DNA of 64,000 bases from Streptosporangium becharense. Lineage in GTDB: Bacteria > Actinomycetota > Actinomycetes > Streptosporangiales > Streptosporangiaceae. The stretch lies in NCBI RefSeq assembly GCF_014204985.1, contig NZ_JACHMP010000001.1, positions 4,278,001-4,342,000 of the forward strand, written 5' to 3'. Positions 36,608-45,161 of this stretch are shown one piece after another. The notes beneath the pieces are model-generated. The model saw only the letters and a program-made list of their open reading frames with translations, was not told the DNA's origin and ran no database searches. The position numbers were made by a program, and so were the translations under genes. Numbering within the stretch: the first letter of the stretch is position 1; the number at the start of each line of letters is the position of its first letter.

Positions 36608-36886
36608 GTGGGGTATCGAACCGTCCATTGGACTGAGCGTTCCGAGGAACACATCGCGCGGCATGGTGTCACGCCGACAGAGGGGGAGCAGGTGATGTTC
36701 ACTCGTCCCCGTTAGGAGGCGGCAGGCCGGCAAGGCAGCACTCTCGTCTACGGTGTGACGGATGCCGGGCGACATTTGCTCGTCGTCGTGGTGGACAGCG
36801 CCGTGGAGCCGGACGCCTGGTATGTGGCCACCGCGCGAGACCTGACCATCGGTGAGAAGCGACTGTTCGCCCGGAAGACGAGGTGA
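36608..36886 (+). pseudogene. BrnT/DUF4258-like toxin gene interrupted by an amber codon
   Basis: From GTG 36608 one frame of 93 codons is broken only by TAG at 36713-36715 (codon 36). Before it lies VHWTERSEEHIARHGVTP and VMFTRPR; after it, in frame, QGSTLVYGVTDAGRHLLVVV, then WYVATARDLTIGEKRLF. Together they give a complete small RNase-type toxin of the BrnT-like fold. The 3' end overlaps the antitoxin start (GTGA). The stop may inactivate the toxin, or could be read through; a Tyr, Gln or Trp codon is the likely ancestor. Sequence is less GC-rich than neighbours, suggesting transfer. Upstream 36416-36607 contains only the operator candidate. Confidence 0.75.
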
Positions 36887-37194
36887 TCGCGGTGGCGCAG
36901 GACAAGATCGATGATCTGGCTGCCTACTATGACGAGCATGACACGACCGCGGACCTGGAGCGCGCGGTCCCGCAGGAGCCGGTGATCGCCGACGAGGTGA
37001 TGATCGTCACCTCGCTGCGGCTGCCGAAGCCCGTGATGGATCAGGTTCGTGAGCGGGCCAGGGAACGGGGGGTCAAACCCACCGCGCTCATCCGGGAATG
37101 GGTGGAGGCGGCGCTCGCCGGGCAGGACGCCGTGATCCCCATAAGTGTGATCATGGCTGCCGTCACGGAGTACCAGCACAGACGCGCCTCGTAG
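36883..37194 (+). CDS. Ribbon-helix-helix antitoxin (CopG/BrnA-like)
   Basis: 103 residues from GTG 36883 (GTG 36892 is also possible). The N-terminal half is acidic (QDKIDDLAAYYDEHD), and the C-terminal part has the RHH fold: MIVTSLRLPKPVMDQVRERA followed by GVKPTALIREWVEAAL. Such proteins bind their own promoter and neutralise a partner toxin. It overlaps the toxin gene by four bases, with the toxin-first order typical of BrnT/BrnA-like pairs. With the toxin interrupted by an amber codon, the antitoxin may be an orphan. Confidence 0.8.
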   Translation: MIAVAQDKIDDLAAYYDEHDTTADLERAVPQEPVIADEVMIVTSLRLPKPVMDQVRERARERGVKPTALIREWVEAALAGQDAVIPISVIMAAVTEYQHRRAS

Positions 37195-37297
37195 CTTCTG
37201 GCGGCTCGGGGCGGCGTTCGGGACTTCGGGCAACGGCCCGCTTACGGAGGGTCGGCGAACGGTCCGGCGCTCGGCGGGGCAGGCGGTGACGACGAAA

Positions 37298-37330
37298 GGG
37301 GCGGCCCCGGGGTGCGGGGCCGCCCCTCTT
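37298..37330. terminator. Bidirectional terminator between antitoxin and acyl-CoA dehydrogenase
   Basis: A perfect 12-bp stem (37298-37309 with 37315-37326) with A-run before and TCTT after, in a convergent gap. Confidence 0.8.
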
Positions 37331-37399
37331 CGCTCGCCGCGGGAGCGGGTGGCCGGCGGGATCGACCGGAAGGTCAGCCGGCGGGGTCGGTCCGGAGGG

Positions 37400-39229
37400 T
37401 CAGAAGGCGTCCTCGGGCAGGTCCATCAGGTCCAGGCCGGTCGCGTCGAGCGTGCGGCGCTCGGCGGCGATGCGGGGCAGGACCGTCTGGGCGAAGAACA
37501 AGGCGGCGGCGACCTTGCCGGTGTAGAAGGCCGTGTCGGCCGAGCCCGGCGCGGAGCCCAGGGCGGCCAGGGCGACCTCGGCCTGGCGCAGCAGCAGCCA
37601 GCCGATCACCACGTCGCCCAGCGCGAGCAGGAACCGGGTGGTGTTCAGGCCGACCCGGTAGACCTCCCGCGGCGTCTCCATGGAGGCGAGGGCCCAGCCC
37701 GCCATGGTGTCGGCCATGGCCTTGACCTCGTCGGCGGCTTCGGCGAGGAGCTTGCGCTCCTCCTTCAGCCGGCCGTTGCCCGCCTCGGAGGCGGCGAAGG
37801 ACGTGATGTCGCCGTACAGCGAACCGAGGGCGGCACCCTGGTTGCGCAGGACCTTGCGGAAGAACAGGTCCTGGCCCTGGATCGCGGTGGTGCCCTCGTA
37901 GAGGGAGTCGATCTTGGCGTCTCTGATGTACTGCTCGATCGGGTAGTCCTGCAGGTAGCCGGATCCGCCGAGGGTCTGCAGCGAGCGCGCCAGCAGCTCG
38001 TAGGAGCGTTCGGAGCCGACACCCTTGACCAGCGGGAGCAGCAGGTCGTTCATCGCCTCGGCGTGCTCGTCGCGCCGTCCCTCGTGCTCGGCGATCTGCA
38101 CGGTGTCCTGGTAGGTCGCCGTCAACAGGACCAGTGCCCGCATCCCCTCGGCGTACGCCTTCTGCAGCATCAGCTCGCGGCGTACGTCCGGGTGGCGGGT
38201 GATGGTCACGCGCGGGGCGGTCTTGTCGGCCATCTGGGTCAGGTCGGCACCCTGTACCCGGGTCCTGGCGTACTCCAGGGCGTTGAGGTAGCCGGTGGAC
38301 AGCGTGGCGATCGCCTTGGTGCCGACCATCATCCGGGCGTGCTCAATGATCATGAACATCTGCCGGATGCCCTCGTGCACGTCACCGACGAGCGTGCCCA
38401 CCGCGGGGTGCTTCTCGCCGAAGGTGAGCTCGCAGGTCGTGGAGACCTTCAGGCCCATCTTCTTCTCGACGTTCGTCACGTAGACGCCGTTGCGCTCGCC
38501 GAGCTCGCCGGTCGAAAGGTCCACGTGGTACTTGGGGACCAGGAACATCGACAGGCCCTTGGTGCCGGGGCCGTGGCCCTCGGGGCGGGCGAGCACGAGG
38601 TGGAAGATGTTGTCGGACATGTCGTGCTCGGCGCTGGTGATGAAGCGCTTGACGCCCTCGATGTGCCAGGTGCCGTCGGGCTGACGCACGGCCTTGGCGC
38701 GGCCGGCGCCCACGTCGGAGCCGGCGTCCGGCTCGGTGAGCACCATGGTGGCACCCCACTGGCGCTCGATGGCCAGGTCGGCGAAGCGCTTCTGCTCCTC
38801 GGTGCCGATCACGTGCAGCACGTGGGCGAAGGCGGGGCCGCTGGAGTACATCCAGATGGCGGGGTTGGAGCCGAGGATCAGCTCGGCCACCGCCCAGCTC
38901 ACGCTGCTGGGCAGGCCGGGGCCGCCCAGCTCGGCGGGCAGGCCGAGGTTCGTCCAGCCGGCGTCGCGGTAGGCGGCGAAGGACCTCTTGAACCCCTCGG
39001 GCATCGTCACCGTGCCGGTGGCGGGGTCGAACACCGGCGGCGTGCGGTCGCCTTCGGCGAAGGAGTCGGCCAGGACGCCCGTGGCCAGGCGGTTGACCTC
39101 CTCCAGGACGCTCCGCACGACGTCCTTGTCGATGTCGGCGAACAGGCCCGTGCCGAGGACGTCCCGGCGCCCGAAGACCTCGAAGAGGTTGAACTCCAGG
39201 TCGCGGAGGTTGCTCTTGTAGTGGCCCAT
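37400..39229 (-). CDS. Acyl-CoA dehydrogenase (FadE5-like, long form)
   Basis: 609 residues from ATG 39229, with AAGGAG upstream. It is longer than classic acyl-CoA dehydrogenases (about 380) and has the N- and C-terminal extensions of the FadE5 type (starts [19 protein letters not shown]). FAD-binding elements include [24 protein letters not shown], and the C-terminal [20 protein letters not shown] segment. The enzyme makes a trans-2 double bond in fatty acyl-CoA, passing electrons to ETF. It is divergent from the Nramp-related gene, and a palindrome lies between them. Confidence 0.93.
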   Translation of the reverse strand: MGHYKSNLRDLEFNLFEVFGRRDVLGTGLFADIDKDVVRSVLEEVNRLATGVLADSFAEGDRTPPVFDPATGTVTMPEGFKRSFAAYRDAGWTNLGLPAELGGPGLPSSVSWAVAELILGSNPAIWMYSSGPAFAHVLHVIGTEEQKRFADLAIERQWGATMVLTEPDAGSDVGAGRAKAVRQPDGTWHIEGVKRFITSAEHDMSDNIFHLVLARPEGHGPGTKGLSMFLVPKYHVDLSTGELGERNGVYVTNVEKKMGLKVSTTCELTFGEKHPAVGTLVGDVHEGIRQMFMIIEHARMMVGTKAIATLSTGYLNALEYARTRVQGADLTQMADKTAPRVTITRHPDVRRELMLQKAYAEGMRALVLLTATYQDTVQIAEHEGRRDEHAEAMNDLLLPLVKGVGSERSYELLARSLQTLGGSGYLQDYPIEQYIRDAKIDSLYEGTTAIQGQDLFFRKVLRNQGAALGSLYGDITSFAASEAGNGRLKEERKLLAEAADEVKAMADTMAGWALASMETPREVYRVGLNTTRFLLALGDVVIGWLLLRQAEVALAALGSAPGSADTAFYTGKVAAALFFAQTVLPRIAAERRTLDATGLDLMDLPEDAF

Positions 39230-39270
39230 GGGGGTTCTTCTCCTTGAAACCGGGGACCGCGGTCGTCCGT

Positions 39271-39290
39271 ACTGGCCAGTAACGTTACCG
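39271..39290. promoter_or_regulatory. Candidate TetR-type operator before acyl-CoA dehydrogenase
   Basis: ACTGGCCAGT and an overlapping GTAACGTTAC are both perfect ten-base palindromes, 42 bases upstream of the acyl-CoA dehydrogenase start and shared with the divergent transporter gene. GTAAC half-sites are common in fatty-acid regulon operators. Confidence 0.4.
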
Positions 39291-39368
39291 CTAATGCTAC
39301 CCGTCGGTAACCCGCAAAAACCATGGCGGTGAGACGTTTGTCACACTCGTTTCGGGCAGACGGGAAGC

Positions 39369-40757
39369 ATGGCCGTCAAGACGATTCCCGACTTCCGTCC
39401 GGCGGAGCTGCCGGACCCGAAGCCGTTGCGCAAGGTGATAGGTCCCGGGGTCATCGCGGCGGGGGTGGGCCTGGCGTCCGGGGAGTTCGTCATCTGGCCC
39501 TACATCTCCGCCAACGTCGGCCTCGTCTTCCTGTGGGCCGCCGTGGTGGGTGTGGTCGCCCAGTACTTCCTCAACATGGAGATCGAGCGCTACACCCTCG
39601 CCACCGGCGAGACCGCGCTGACCGGGTTCAGCCGCCTGGGCCGGCACTGGGGCCTGGTCTTCGCCGCCATGGCGGTGCTCGCCAACATCTGGCCCGGCTG
39701 GGCCACCAGCTCGGCCACCGTCCTCACCTACGCGGTGGGCGGCGACATCACGGTGATCGCGGTCGTCGAGCTGCTCCTGATCGCGGTCGCGCTCACCCTC
39801 TCCCCGGTCGTCTACCGGACGCTGGAGGCCACCCAGTTCATCAAGGTCGGCGCCGTGCTCGTCTTCCTGGTGATCGCGCTGTTCCTGGCCATCACCGGCG
39901 ACGCCTACCGCGGCCTGGGAGAGGCGGTCACCCACATCGGGCAGGTCCCCGCCCAGCTCGGCGCCGCGCTGGTGCTCGGCGCGATGGCCTTCGCCGGGGC
40001 CGGCGGCGGTCAGAACCTGGTGCAGAGCAACTGGATCAGGGACAAGAACATGGGCATGGGCGAGCGGATCCCGCGCCTGGTCTCCCCGATCACCGGTGAG
40101 GACCAGGCGGCTCCGGCGACCGGCTTCACCTTCACCCCCGACGAGGCCAACCTCTCGCGCTGGCGCGGCTGGTGGCGGGTGGCCAACATCGAACAGCTCG
40201 TCTCGTTCGTGGCCATCACCATCATCACGATCTTCCTGATGTCGATGCTGGCCTACTCCACGGTCTTCGGCGCCGAGACCGCGAACAACGTCAGCTTCCT
40301 GCGGACCGAGGGCGAGGTGCTCAACCAGCGGCTGTCGTGGTTCGGCACCTTCTTCTGGGCCGTCGGCGCGCTGTCCCTCTTCGCCGCCAGCATGGGCATC
40401 TGCGACTACGTCGCCAGGATGGTCGCCGACATCGTCAAGACCGTCTACCTGCCCGCCAGCGAACGGTGGACCGAGAGTCGCGTCTACAGCCTCGTCGTCT
40501 GGTTCATCGTGTTGTTCGGCATCACGATGCTCACCGTCGGGTTCGACCAGCCGATCACGCTCCTGGTCATCTCCGCGAGTGTCGGCGGGATCATGATGTT
40601 CCTCTACTCGGCGCTGCTCGCCGTGCTCAACCGCCGGCTGCTGCCCGAGCCCATCCGCATCCGCGGGTACCGGCTGGCGGTCGTGCTGCTGACGTTCGCG
40701 TTCTTCGGCTACTTCTCGGTGCTGACGCTCATCGACCAGCTCGGGAAGCTCCTCTAG
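39369..40757 (+). CDS. Nramp-related membrane transporter lacking the canonical metal motifs
   Basis: 462 residues from ATG 39369, with about 11 membrane segments. The start (LRKVIGPGVIAAGVGL) aligns with Nramp helix 1, but the metal-binding DPGN is replaced by ASGEF, and in helix 6 the MPHN motif is GGGQN. Between helices is a long soluble stretch around residues 230-275 (ITGEDQAAPATGFTFTPDE). Nramp-related groups that lost DPGN carry magnesium, aluminium or other cargo, so manganese/iron transport should not be assumed. It is nine bases before the methyltransferase gene. Confidence 0.87.
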   Translation: MAVKTIPDFRPAELPDPKPLRKVIGPGVIAAGVGLASGEFVIWPYISANVGLVFLWAAVVGVVAQYFLNMEIERYTLATGETALTGFSRLGRHWGLVFAAMAVLANIWPGWATSSATVLTYAVGGDITVIAVVELLLIAVALTLSPVVYRTLEATQFIKVGAVLVFLVIALFLAITGDAYRGLGEAVTHIGQVPAQLGAALVLGAMAFAGAGGGQNLVQSNWIRDKNMGMGERIPRLVSPITGEDQAAPATGFTFTPDEANLSRWRGWWRVANIEQLVSFVAITIITIFLMSMLAYSTVFGAETANNVSFLRTEGEVLNQRLSWFGTFFWAVGALSLFAASMGICDYVARMVADIVKTVYLPASERWTESRVYSLVVWFIVLFGITMLTVGFDQPITLLVISASVGGIMMFLYSALLAVLNRRLLPEPIRIRGYRLAVVLLTFAFFGYFSVLTLIDQLGKLL

Positions 40758-40766
40758 GCTCCTGCC

Positions 40767-40835
40767 GTGGACGGACGGGGTGCGGACGGGCCGGTCGAAG
40801 GCGGACGGCCCGTGGACGGGCGGGGTGCGGACGGT
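40767..40835. repeat. 45-base-period direct repeat at the methyltransferase start
   Basis: The segment GTGGACGGACGGGGTGCGGA at 40767 recurs at 40812 with one or two changes. It encodes the low-complexity DGRGADGP stretch. Confidence 0.75.
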
Positions 40836-41648
40836 CCGGCCGGGGGCGAGCGGGCGGGCGCCGTGGACGAGCGGTGGCGGGCCGGCCTGGAGCTGTGGAG
40901 GATCCCCGAGGAGATCGCGGCGCGGGCCCCCGCCGACCCGTGGGGGCACTCCCCGACACGCTTCGCCGAGCGGACCGACCGGGCCCTCGCCGAACCCGAG
41001 GGGCCGACCCTGGCGCGGGTGGCCGAGGCGCTCCCGCCCGGCGGGAGCGTGCTGGACGTGGGTGCCGGCACCGGCGCCGCCTCCCTGCCGCTCGCCGCCG
41101 CCCTCGGTGAACTGGTCGCGGTGGACGTCTCCGACGCCATGCTGGCCGAGCTGACCTCACGCGCGGAGCGGCTCGGCGTGCCGGCCCGTGTCGTCCGGGG
41201 TCGCTGGCCCGCCGTCGCGGCCGAGACCCCGGCGGCGGACGTCGCGGTCTGTGCCCATGTCGTCTACAACGTGCCCGACCTGGCCGGGTTCCTCACCGAA
41301 CTGACGCGGCACGCCCGCCGCAGGGTCGTTCTGGAGCTCACCGGCCGCCACCCGTTGAGCTGGCTCAACCCGCTGTGGCAGCACTTCCACGGCGTCACCC
41401 GCCCGAGCCGTCCCACCGCCCGGGACGTGATCGACATCGCGGAGCGGCTCGGCTACGACGTCCGTCACGAGTCGCGCCAGGCCCCGCTGACCCGCTTCAC
41501 CGAGCTGGAGGACCTCGCCGAGAGCGCCTGCCGCCGGCTCTGCCTGGGGCCCGAGCGGGCCGACGACGTCATCGCGGCCGTGGTCGAGCTGGACATGTGG
41601 CCAGTGCCGCGTGACCGGTGGTTCACGCTCTGGTGGGATTCACCATGA
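40767..41648 (+). CDS. Class I SAM-dependent methyltransferase
   Basis: 293 residues from GTG 40767, or about 261 from GTG 40863, where the conserved part (DERWRAGLELWRIPEEI) begins. The SAM fingerprint is VLDVGAGTGAASLPLA, followed by LVAVDVSDAMLAEL. The extra N-terminus is a degenerate repeat (DGRGADGP twice) coming from a 45-base DNA repeat, which favours the shorter start. Substrate unknown. It ends three bases before a gap containing the guanidine riboswitch. Confidence 0.85.
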   Translation: MDGRGADGPVEGGRPVDGRGADGPAGGERAGAVDERWRAGLELWRIPEEIAARAPADPWGHSPTRFAERTDRALAEPEGPTLARVAEALPPGGSVLDVGAGTGAASLPLAAALGELVAVDVSDAMLAELTSRAERLGVPARVVRGRWPAVAAETPAADVAVCAHVVYNVPDLAGFLTELTRHARRRVVLELTGRHPLSWLNPLWQHFHGVTRPSRPTARDVIDIAERLGYDVRHESRQAPLTRFTELEDLAESACRRLCLGPERADDVIAAVVELDMWPVPRDRWFTLWWDSP

Positions 41649-41689
41649 GCTTTGCTACCCTCTCCCGGTAGAACGCCCAACAGGGAGGT

Positions 41690-41733
41690 TCCCGGACGAG
41701 ACGCGCCGTACCCGGTCTGCCAAGACGACGCTC
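41690..41733 (+). ncRNA. Guanidine-III (ykkC-III) riboswitch
   Basis: CCGGACGAG, then GCGCCGTACCCGG, then CAAGACG at 41692-41729 match the conserved core of the ykkC-III / guanidine-III class closely, including the helix P1 and pseudoknot partners; the Thermobifida fusca aptamer is nearly the same. It stands about 20 bases before an SMR exporter gene, the usual place. Guanidine binding should expose the ribosome site (AGGTTGGGG). Confidence 0.92.
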
Positions 41734-41752
41734 CTGAGGTTGGGGGGCTGTC

Positions 41753-42073
41753 ATGGCCTGGGTTCTCATCGTCGTCGCCGGTCTCTTCGAGGTCGCGATG
41801 GCCTACTCGCTGAAGATGAGCGACGGGTTCTCCGCGCCGCTGCCGAGCGTCGGGTTCGCGGTCTTCGCGGTGCTCAGTTTCGGCCTGCTCGCACTCGGCC
41901 TCCGAAGCCTGGAGGTCGGCACCGCCTACGCGGTCTGGACGGGCATCGGCGCTGTCGGCACCGCCACGCTGGGCATCCTCGCCCTCGGTGAGGACGCGTC
42001 GTTCCTCAAGATCGCATCGATCCTGCTCATCGTGGCCGGCGTCGTCGGCCTCAACCTCGCCGGCGGGCAGTGA
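41753..42073 (+). CDS. SMR-family exporter, guanidinium exporter (Gdx/SugE type)
   Basis: 106 residues from ATG 41753, four membrane helices. The substrate-binding Glu13 is in VVAGLFEVAMAYSLK and the second helix pair contains LEVGTAYAVWTGIGAVG, all typical of the SugE/Gdx subgroup. The guanidine-III riboswitch upstream shows that the physiological cargo is guanidinium, exported by proton exchange. A single gene is present, so it probably forms a homodimer. Confidence 0.95.
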   Translation: MAWVLIVVAGLFEVAMAYSLKMSDGFSAPLPSVGFAVFAVLSFGLLALGLRSLEVGTAYAVWTGIGAVGTATLGILALGEDASFLKIASILLIVAGVVGLNLAGGQ

Positions 42074-42175
42074 GGGCACTGAGGGCACCGAGCGGGCGCT
42101 GCGGGTCACTGGGCGGGTCACTGGGCGGGCACTGGGCGGGCACCGAGCGGACGCTGAGTGGACGCTGAGGGCACC
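42069..42175. repeat. 12-bp tandem repeats after the SMR gene
   Basis: GCGGGTCACTGG at 42101 and 42113, then GCGGGCACTGG and more degraded GAGGGCACC/GGACGCTGAG units on both sides. Confidence 0.8.
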
Positions 42176-42250
42176 GACCGCGGTCTCCGGTGCGCGACCT
42201 TCCCTGAAACCGGCTTGACGCTTTAGGTGGTGTCACGGTTGGCTGAGCGC

Positions 42251-42619
42251 ATGATTGATGTGCACTACGTGACGTTCGACTGTGCCCGGCCGTACGAGCT
42301 GGCGACTTTCTGGAGCGAGGCCACCGGCTGGGAACTCCACCCGGAGACGGCCAAGGACGACGACGAGGTCCTCGTCCAGGGTTCGGTGAACCTGCTGTTC
42401 ATCAAGGTCCCCGAGGGGAAGACGGTCAAGAACCGGGTCCACGTCGATGTCACCGGCACCGACGGCACCACCCGCGAGCAGGAGGTCGAGCGGCTCCTCA
42501 CCCTGGGCGCCACGATCTCCGCGGACCACCGCAACCCCGACGGCAGCGGCTGGGTCACCATGCTCGACCCCGAGGGCAACGAGTTCTGCGTCTGCCGCGC
42601 CGACTACGAGCGGAACTGA
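42251..42619 (+). CDS. VOC-family (glyoxalase/bleomycin resistance fold) protein
   Basis: 122 residues from ATG 42251, chosen over GTG 42227 because family members begin at the first strand (MIDVHYVTFDCARPYELATF). Other recognisable parts are LLFIKVPEGKTVKNRVHVDV and MLDPEGNEFCVC, the beta-alpha modules of a VOC fold with metal-site His/Glu positions. Function (resistance, isomerase or binding) cannot be assigned. No good ribosome site is seen. Confidence 0.88.
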   Translation: MIDVHYVTFDCARPYELATFWSEATGWELHPETAKDDDEVLVQGSVNLLFIKVPEGKTVKNRVHVDVTGTDGTTREQEVERLLTLGATISADHRNPDGSGWVTMLDPEGNEFCVCRADYERN

Positions 42620-42695
42620 CGGCTCCCGGTTCCCCGTCCCCGGGCGGAGGCACTCGGACGGGGAGCCGGAGCCCCGTCGTCGGGCGGGGAACCTT

Positions 42696-42724
42696 CAGGC
42701 GCCCGCGGCCTTCGCGGGCGCCTG
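42696..42724 (+). terminator. Terminator after the VOC gene
   Basis: Perfect 12-bp stem with five-base loop (42696-42707 with 42713-42724), 76 bases beyond the stop. Confidence 0.7.
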
Positions 42725-42890
42725 ACGCGTCCGGGTTCCCGTCCGCGCGGGCCCTCACCCGCGCGTCCCCCTCGGGGTTCCCCGTCGTTCCCTGCCGTTT
42801 CCCGCCTTTCACGGTTCCCGCCGTTCCCGCTCCTCGCGGGTCGCGTCGTTCCCGCCTCTCAGGGGTCCCCTCGTCCGGCCGTCCCGGGTC

Positions 42891-43358
42891 TCAGCGGCCC
42901 TCGGGCAGCGACCGCTGGCCCCGTCCCCGCATGACCAGTGCTGCCAGCGCGGTGACCAGGTAGACCACGACACCGCCCTGGAGCGCGTCCAGCGCCGCGC
43001 CGAACACCCCCTCGCCGTCGAGGATGAGCTGCACCGGATACATGAGGGTGGCGGCGCCGAGGGCCGGGTAGAGCGCGAACCGCCAGGGGCGGCGCAACGC
43101 CCACAGCCGGGCCTGCCGGGTCACCCGGTCCCCGACCTCGGGCTTGCCGACCGCGCCGATCGCCGCGATGAGAGCGAACAGGCCGATGCCGAGCGACGCC
43201 GACCAGGTCAGACTCTCCTCCCCCCCGATGACGGCCATCACGAAGCTGGCGGCCGACGCGGCGGTGCCAGTGATCGCGGCGGTCTTCCAGGGCGCCCCGC
43301 GCAGCGCCGCGCCGGCGAGGGACATCTCGTCACGTCGAGTCAGTTCGTTCATGTCCAT
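42891..43358 (-). CDS. Small membrane protein of unknown function
   Basis: 155 residues from ATG 43358, with GAGGG upstream (ATG 43352 possible). Four hydrophobic segments: AAITGTAASAASFVMAVIG, SLGIGLFALIAAIGAVG, WRFALYPALGAATLMY and GGVVVYLVTALAALVM. The N-terminus is cytosolic by charge and a basic tail (RGRGQRSLPEGR) closes it. Not assigned to a family. The gene is alone on the minus strand, divergent from the erythromycin-esterase-like gene. Confidence 0.75.
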   Translation of the reverse strand: MDMNELTRRDEMSLAGAALRGAPWKTAAITGTAASAASFVMAVIGGEESLTWSASLGIGLFALIAAIGAVGKPEVGDRVTRQARLWALRRPWRFALYPALGAATLMYPVQLILDGEGVFGAALDALQGGVVVYLVTALAALVMRGRGQRSLPEGR

Positions 43359-43619
43359 CAGGCTGCCCTCGACTCTCCCCTGCCCGCATCGGGGAGCAAC
43401 CCTGATCCATCCCCGACCTGTTGCATCGAGGGTCCCGTTCGCGTTGGTGGCGTGACCCGGGCACCGGGGCGGCCAAGGCGCGGGGAGCCTCGCTCGGCAC
43501 GGTGTCCCCCGAGGGGAGGGGGCCAGCACTACCACGATGGACCGGCCTGCCGGATCGAAACGTCCGGCGCCGATCCCTAGCTTGATGAGCGTCCGGTAAC
43601 ACCAACCGAAGGAACACCC

Positions 43620-44954
43620 ATGAGGAAGACTCCCCTGCGTCGCGGCCTGCTGGTGGCGGTCGCCTTGGGCGCCCTGGCCGCTCCCGCGCTGGCCACTCCC
43701 GCCCAGGCCGCTCCCGCGCTGGCGTCGGAGACATCGGAGGAGCGCGTCGTCGCGGGCCTTGAGCGTCACGCCCACCCACTGCGCAGCACACGACCGGACA
43801 CGCCGGGACATGACCTGAAGGCGCTGTCGGCGCTGGTCCGCGACGCGGAGATCGTGGGAATCGGTGAGGCCACCCACAGTTCCAAGGAGTTGTTCACCCT
43901 GCGGCACCGGCTGTTCCGGCACCTGGCGACCACACAGGGCTTCACCACCCTCGCGCTGGAGGCGCCGTGGTCGGCCGGCGTCCGCCTGGACGAGTACGTA
44001 CGCACCGGCAAGGGCGACCTGCGCACGATCATCGAGGAGGAGGGCGAGACCACCGGCGGCGTGTGGAGTACCAAGGAGTGGCTGGACCTGTACTCCTGGA
44101 TGCGCGACTACAACCGCACCGCCCGCACCAAGCTGCGGGTGATGGGCTTCGACCTCAGTGACGTCCACCCGCAGCAGTACCGGCGGATCCTCGACTGGGC
44201 CGAGGAGCACGAGCCTTCGATCCTGCCCGAACTGCGCCGCCGCTACGCGAAGCTGCTCGCCCTTCCCGGTGGTGCGAAGGAACGGGTCGACGCGCTGACG
44301 GCTCTTCCCCCGGAGCAGCTCAAGGCCCTGGCCGAGGACGCCGAAGCCGCCTACCACCTGGTCGAGAAGGCCGGCAAGGTCAGCCCCTACGTGCTCCAGG
44401 AGGCCCGCGTCATCTACCAGATGACCACGGTGTACGCCTCGGAGGGGTCCGAACTGCACCGTAACCGCGACCGGTTCATGGCGGAGAACACCATGTGGTG
44501 GAAGCGGAACACCGGCCTGAAGATCGTGGCCGCCGCGCACAACGGGCACGTGACCTACCTCTCCCCCTACCCGCAGCACTACCCCGTCACCCAGGGGGCC
44601 CAGCTACGTGCCATGGCCGGGCGTTCCTACGTCGCCATCGGCACCTCCATCCACAGCGGCGGATTCCGGGCCATCAATCCCGACAACGGCAAGACGGAGA
44701 ACTTCGACACGGGGGCCGCGGGGCCGGACAGCAACGAGCACATCCTCGACAAGGTGCGCCACCGCGACTACTACGTGAGCCTGCGCGAGGCGGAGCGTGA
44801 CCCGGCCACGCGGAAGTGGCTCGACACCGCCCGCCCGACGTTCACCGTGCCTGCCACCTACCTCCCCGACATGCTCAAGGCGCCGCTGGCCCTGGGCCAG
44901 GCGTACGACATCGTGGTTCACCTCCACCGTGTCAAGGCGGCCAACCCCCTGTAA
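43620..44954 (+). CDS. Secreted erythromycin esterase-like protein
   Basis: 444 residues from ATG 43620, with GAAGGA upstream. A Sec signal (LLVAVALGALAAPALAT, cut near AQA) is followed by the erythromycin-esterase fold: the conserved VGIGEATHSSKELF with active-site Glu and His, LALEAPWSAG, MGFDLSDVH and the later IVAAAHNGHV. Family members include Ere macrolide esterases and succinoglycan-type proteins of unknown substrate. A TAGCTT hexamer near 43577 may be its -10 box. Resistance function is not established by sequence alone. Confidence 0.88.
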   Translation: MRKTPLRRGLLVAVALGALAAPALATPAQAAPALASETSEERVVAGLERHAHPLRSTRPDTPGHDLKALSALVRDAEIVGIGEATHSSKELFTLRHRLFRHLATTQGFTTLALEAPWSAGVRLDEYVRTGKGDLRTIIEEEGETTGGVWSTKEWLDLYSWMRDYNRTARTKLRVMGFDLSDVHPQQYRRILDWAEEHEPSILPELRRRYAKLLALPGGAKERVDALTALPPEQLKALAEDAEAAYHLVEKAGKVSPYVLQEARVIYQMTTVYASEGSELHRNRDRFMAENTMWWKRNTGLKIVAAAHNGHVTYLSPYPQHYPVTQGAQLRAMAGRSYVAIGTSIHSGGFRAINPDNGKTENFDTGAAGPDSNEHILDKVRHRDYYVSLREAERDPATRKWLDTARPTFTVPATYLPDMLKAPLALGQAYDIVVHLHRVKAANPL

Positions 44955-44970
44955 GGACGCTTGACGCTTT

Positions 44971-44990
44971 CGCCGGTGAACTTACCGGCG
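44971..44990 (+). terminator. Hairpin after the esterase-like gene
   Basis: CGCCGGT and its complement flank six bases, 16 bases past the stop; no U-run. Confidence 0.5.
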
Positions 44991-45148
44991 CACGGAGCCG
45001 GAGCGGCCGCCGTTCTCCGGGGAACTCGTCAAGATCTCTGCCCACCCGTTGGCGGAAGCCCACACCGCCGAGCCTTCTGCCTCCCGCAGATCAGCGGGCA
45101 CCCTGACCCTTCCGTTCCGGCCAGTGTCCTGCCGTCTCAGTGCGGGGG

Positions 45149-45154
45149 TACGTT
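45149..45154 (+). promoter_or_regulatory. -10 element of a leaderless transcript
   Basis: TACGTT ends seven bases before the ATG of the following small gene, exactly the distance for a transcript starting at the A of ATG. No ribosome site is present. Confidence 0.5.
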
Positions 45155-45161
45155 GCCCCTC

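Noticed and set aside
37286..39247. 653-codon plus-strand frame opposite acyl-CoA dehydrogenase
   Set aside because: Shadow of the dehydrogenase gene.
39369..40757. Annotation as manganese transporter MntH
   Set aside because: DPGN and MPHN motifs are missing.
43620..44954. Macrolide resistance as a firm call for the esterase-like gene
   Set aside because: The family is broader than Ere enzymes and the signal peptide does not suit a classical cytosolic esterase.
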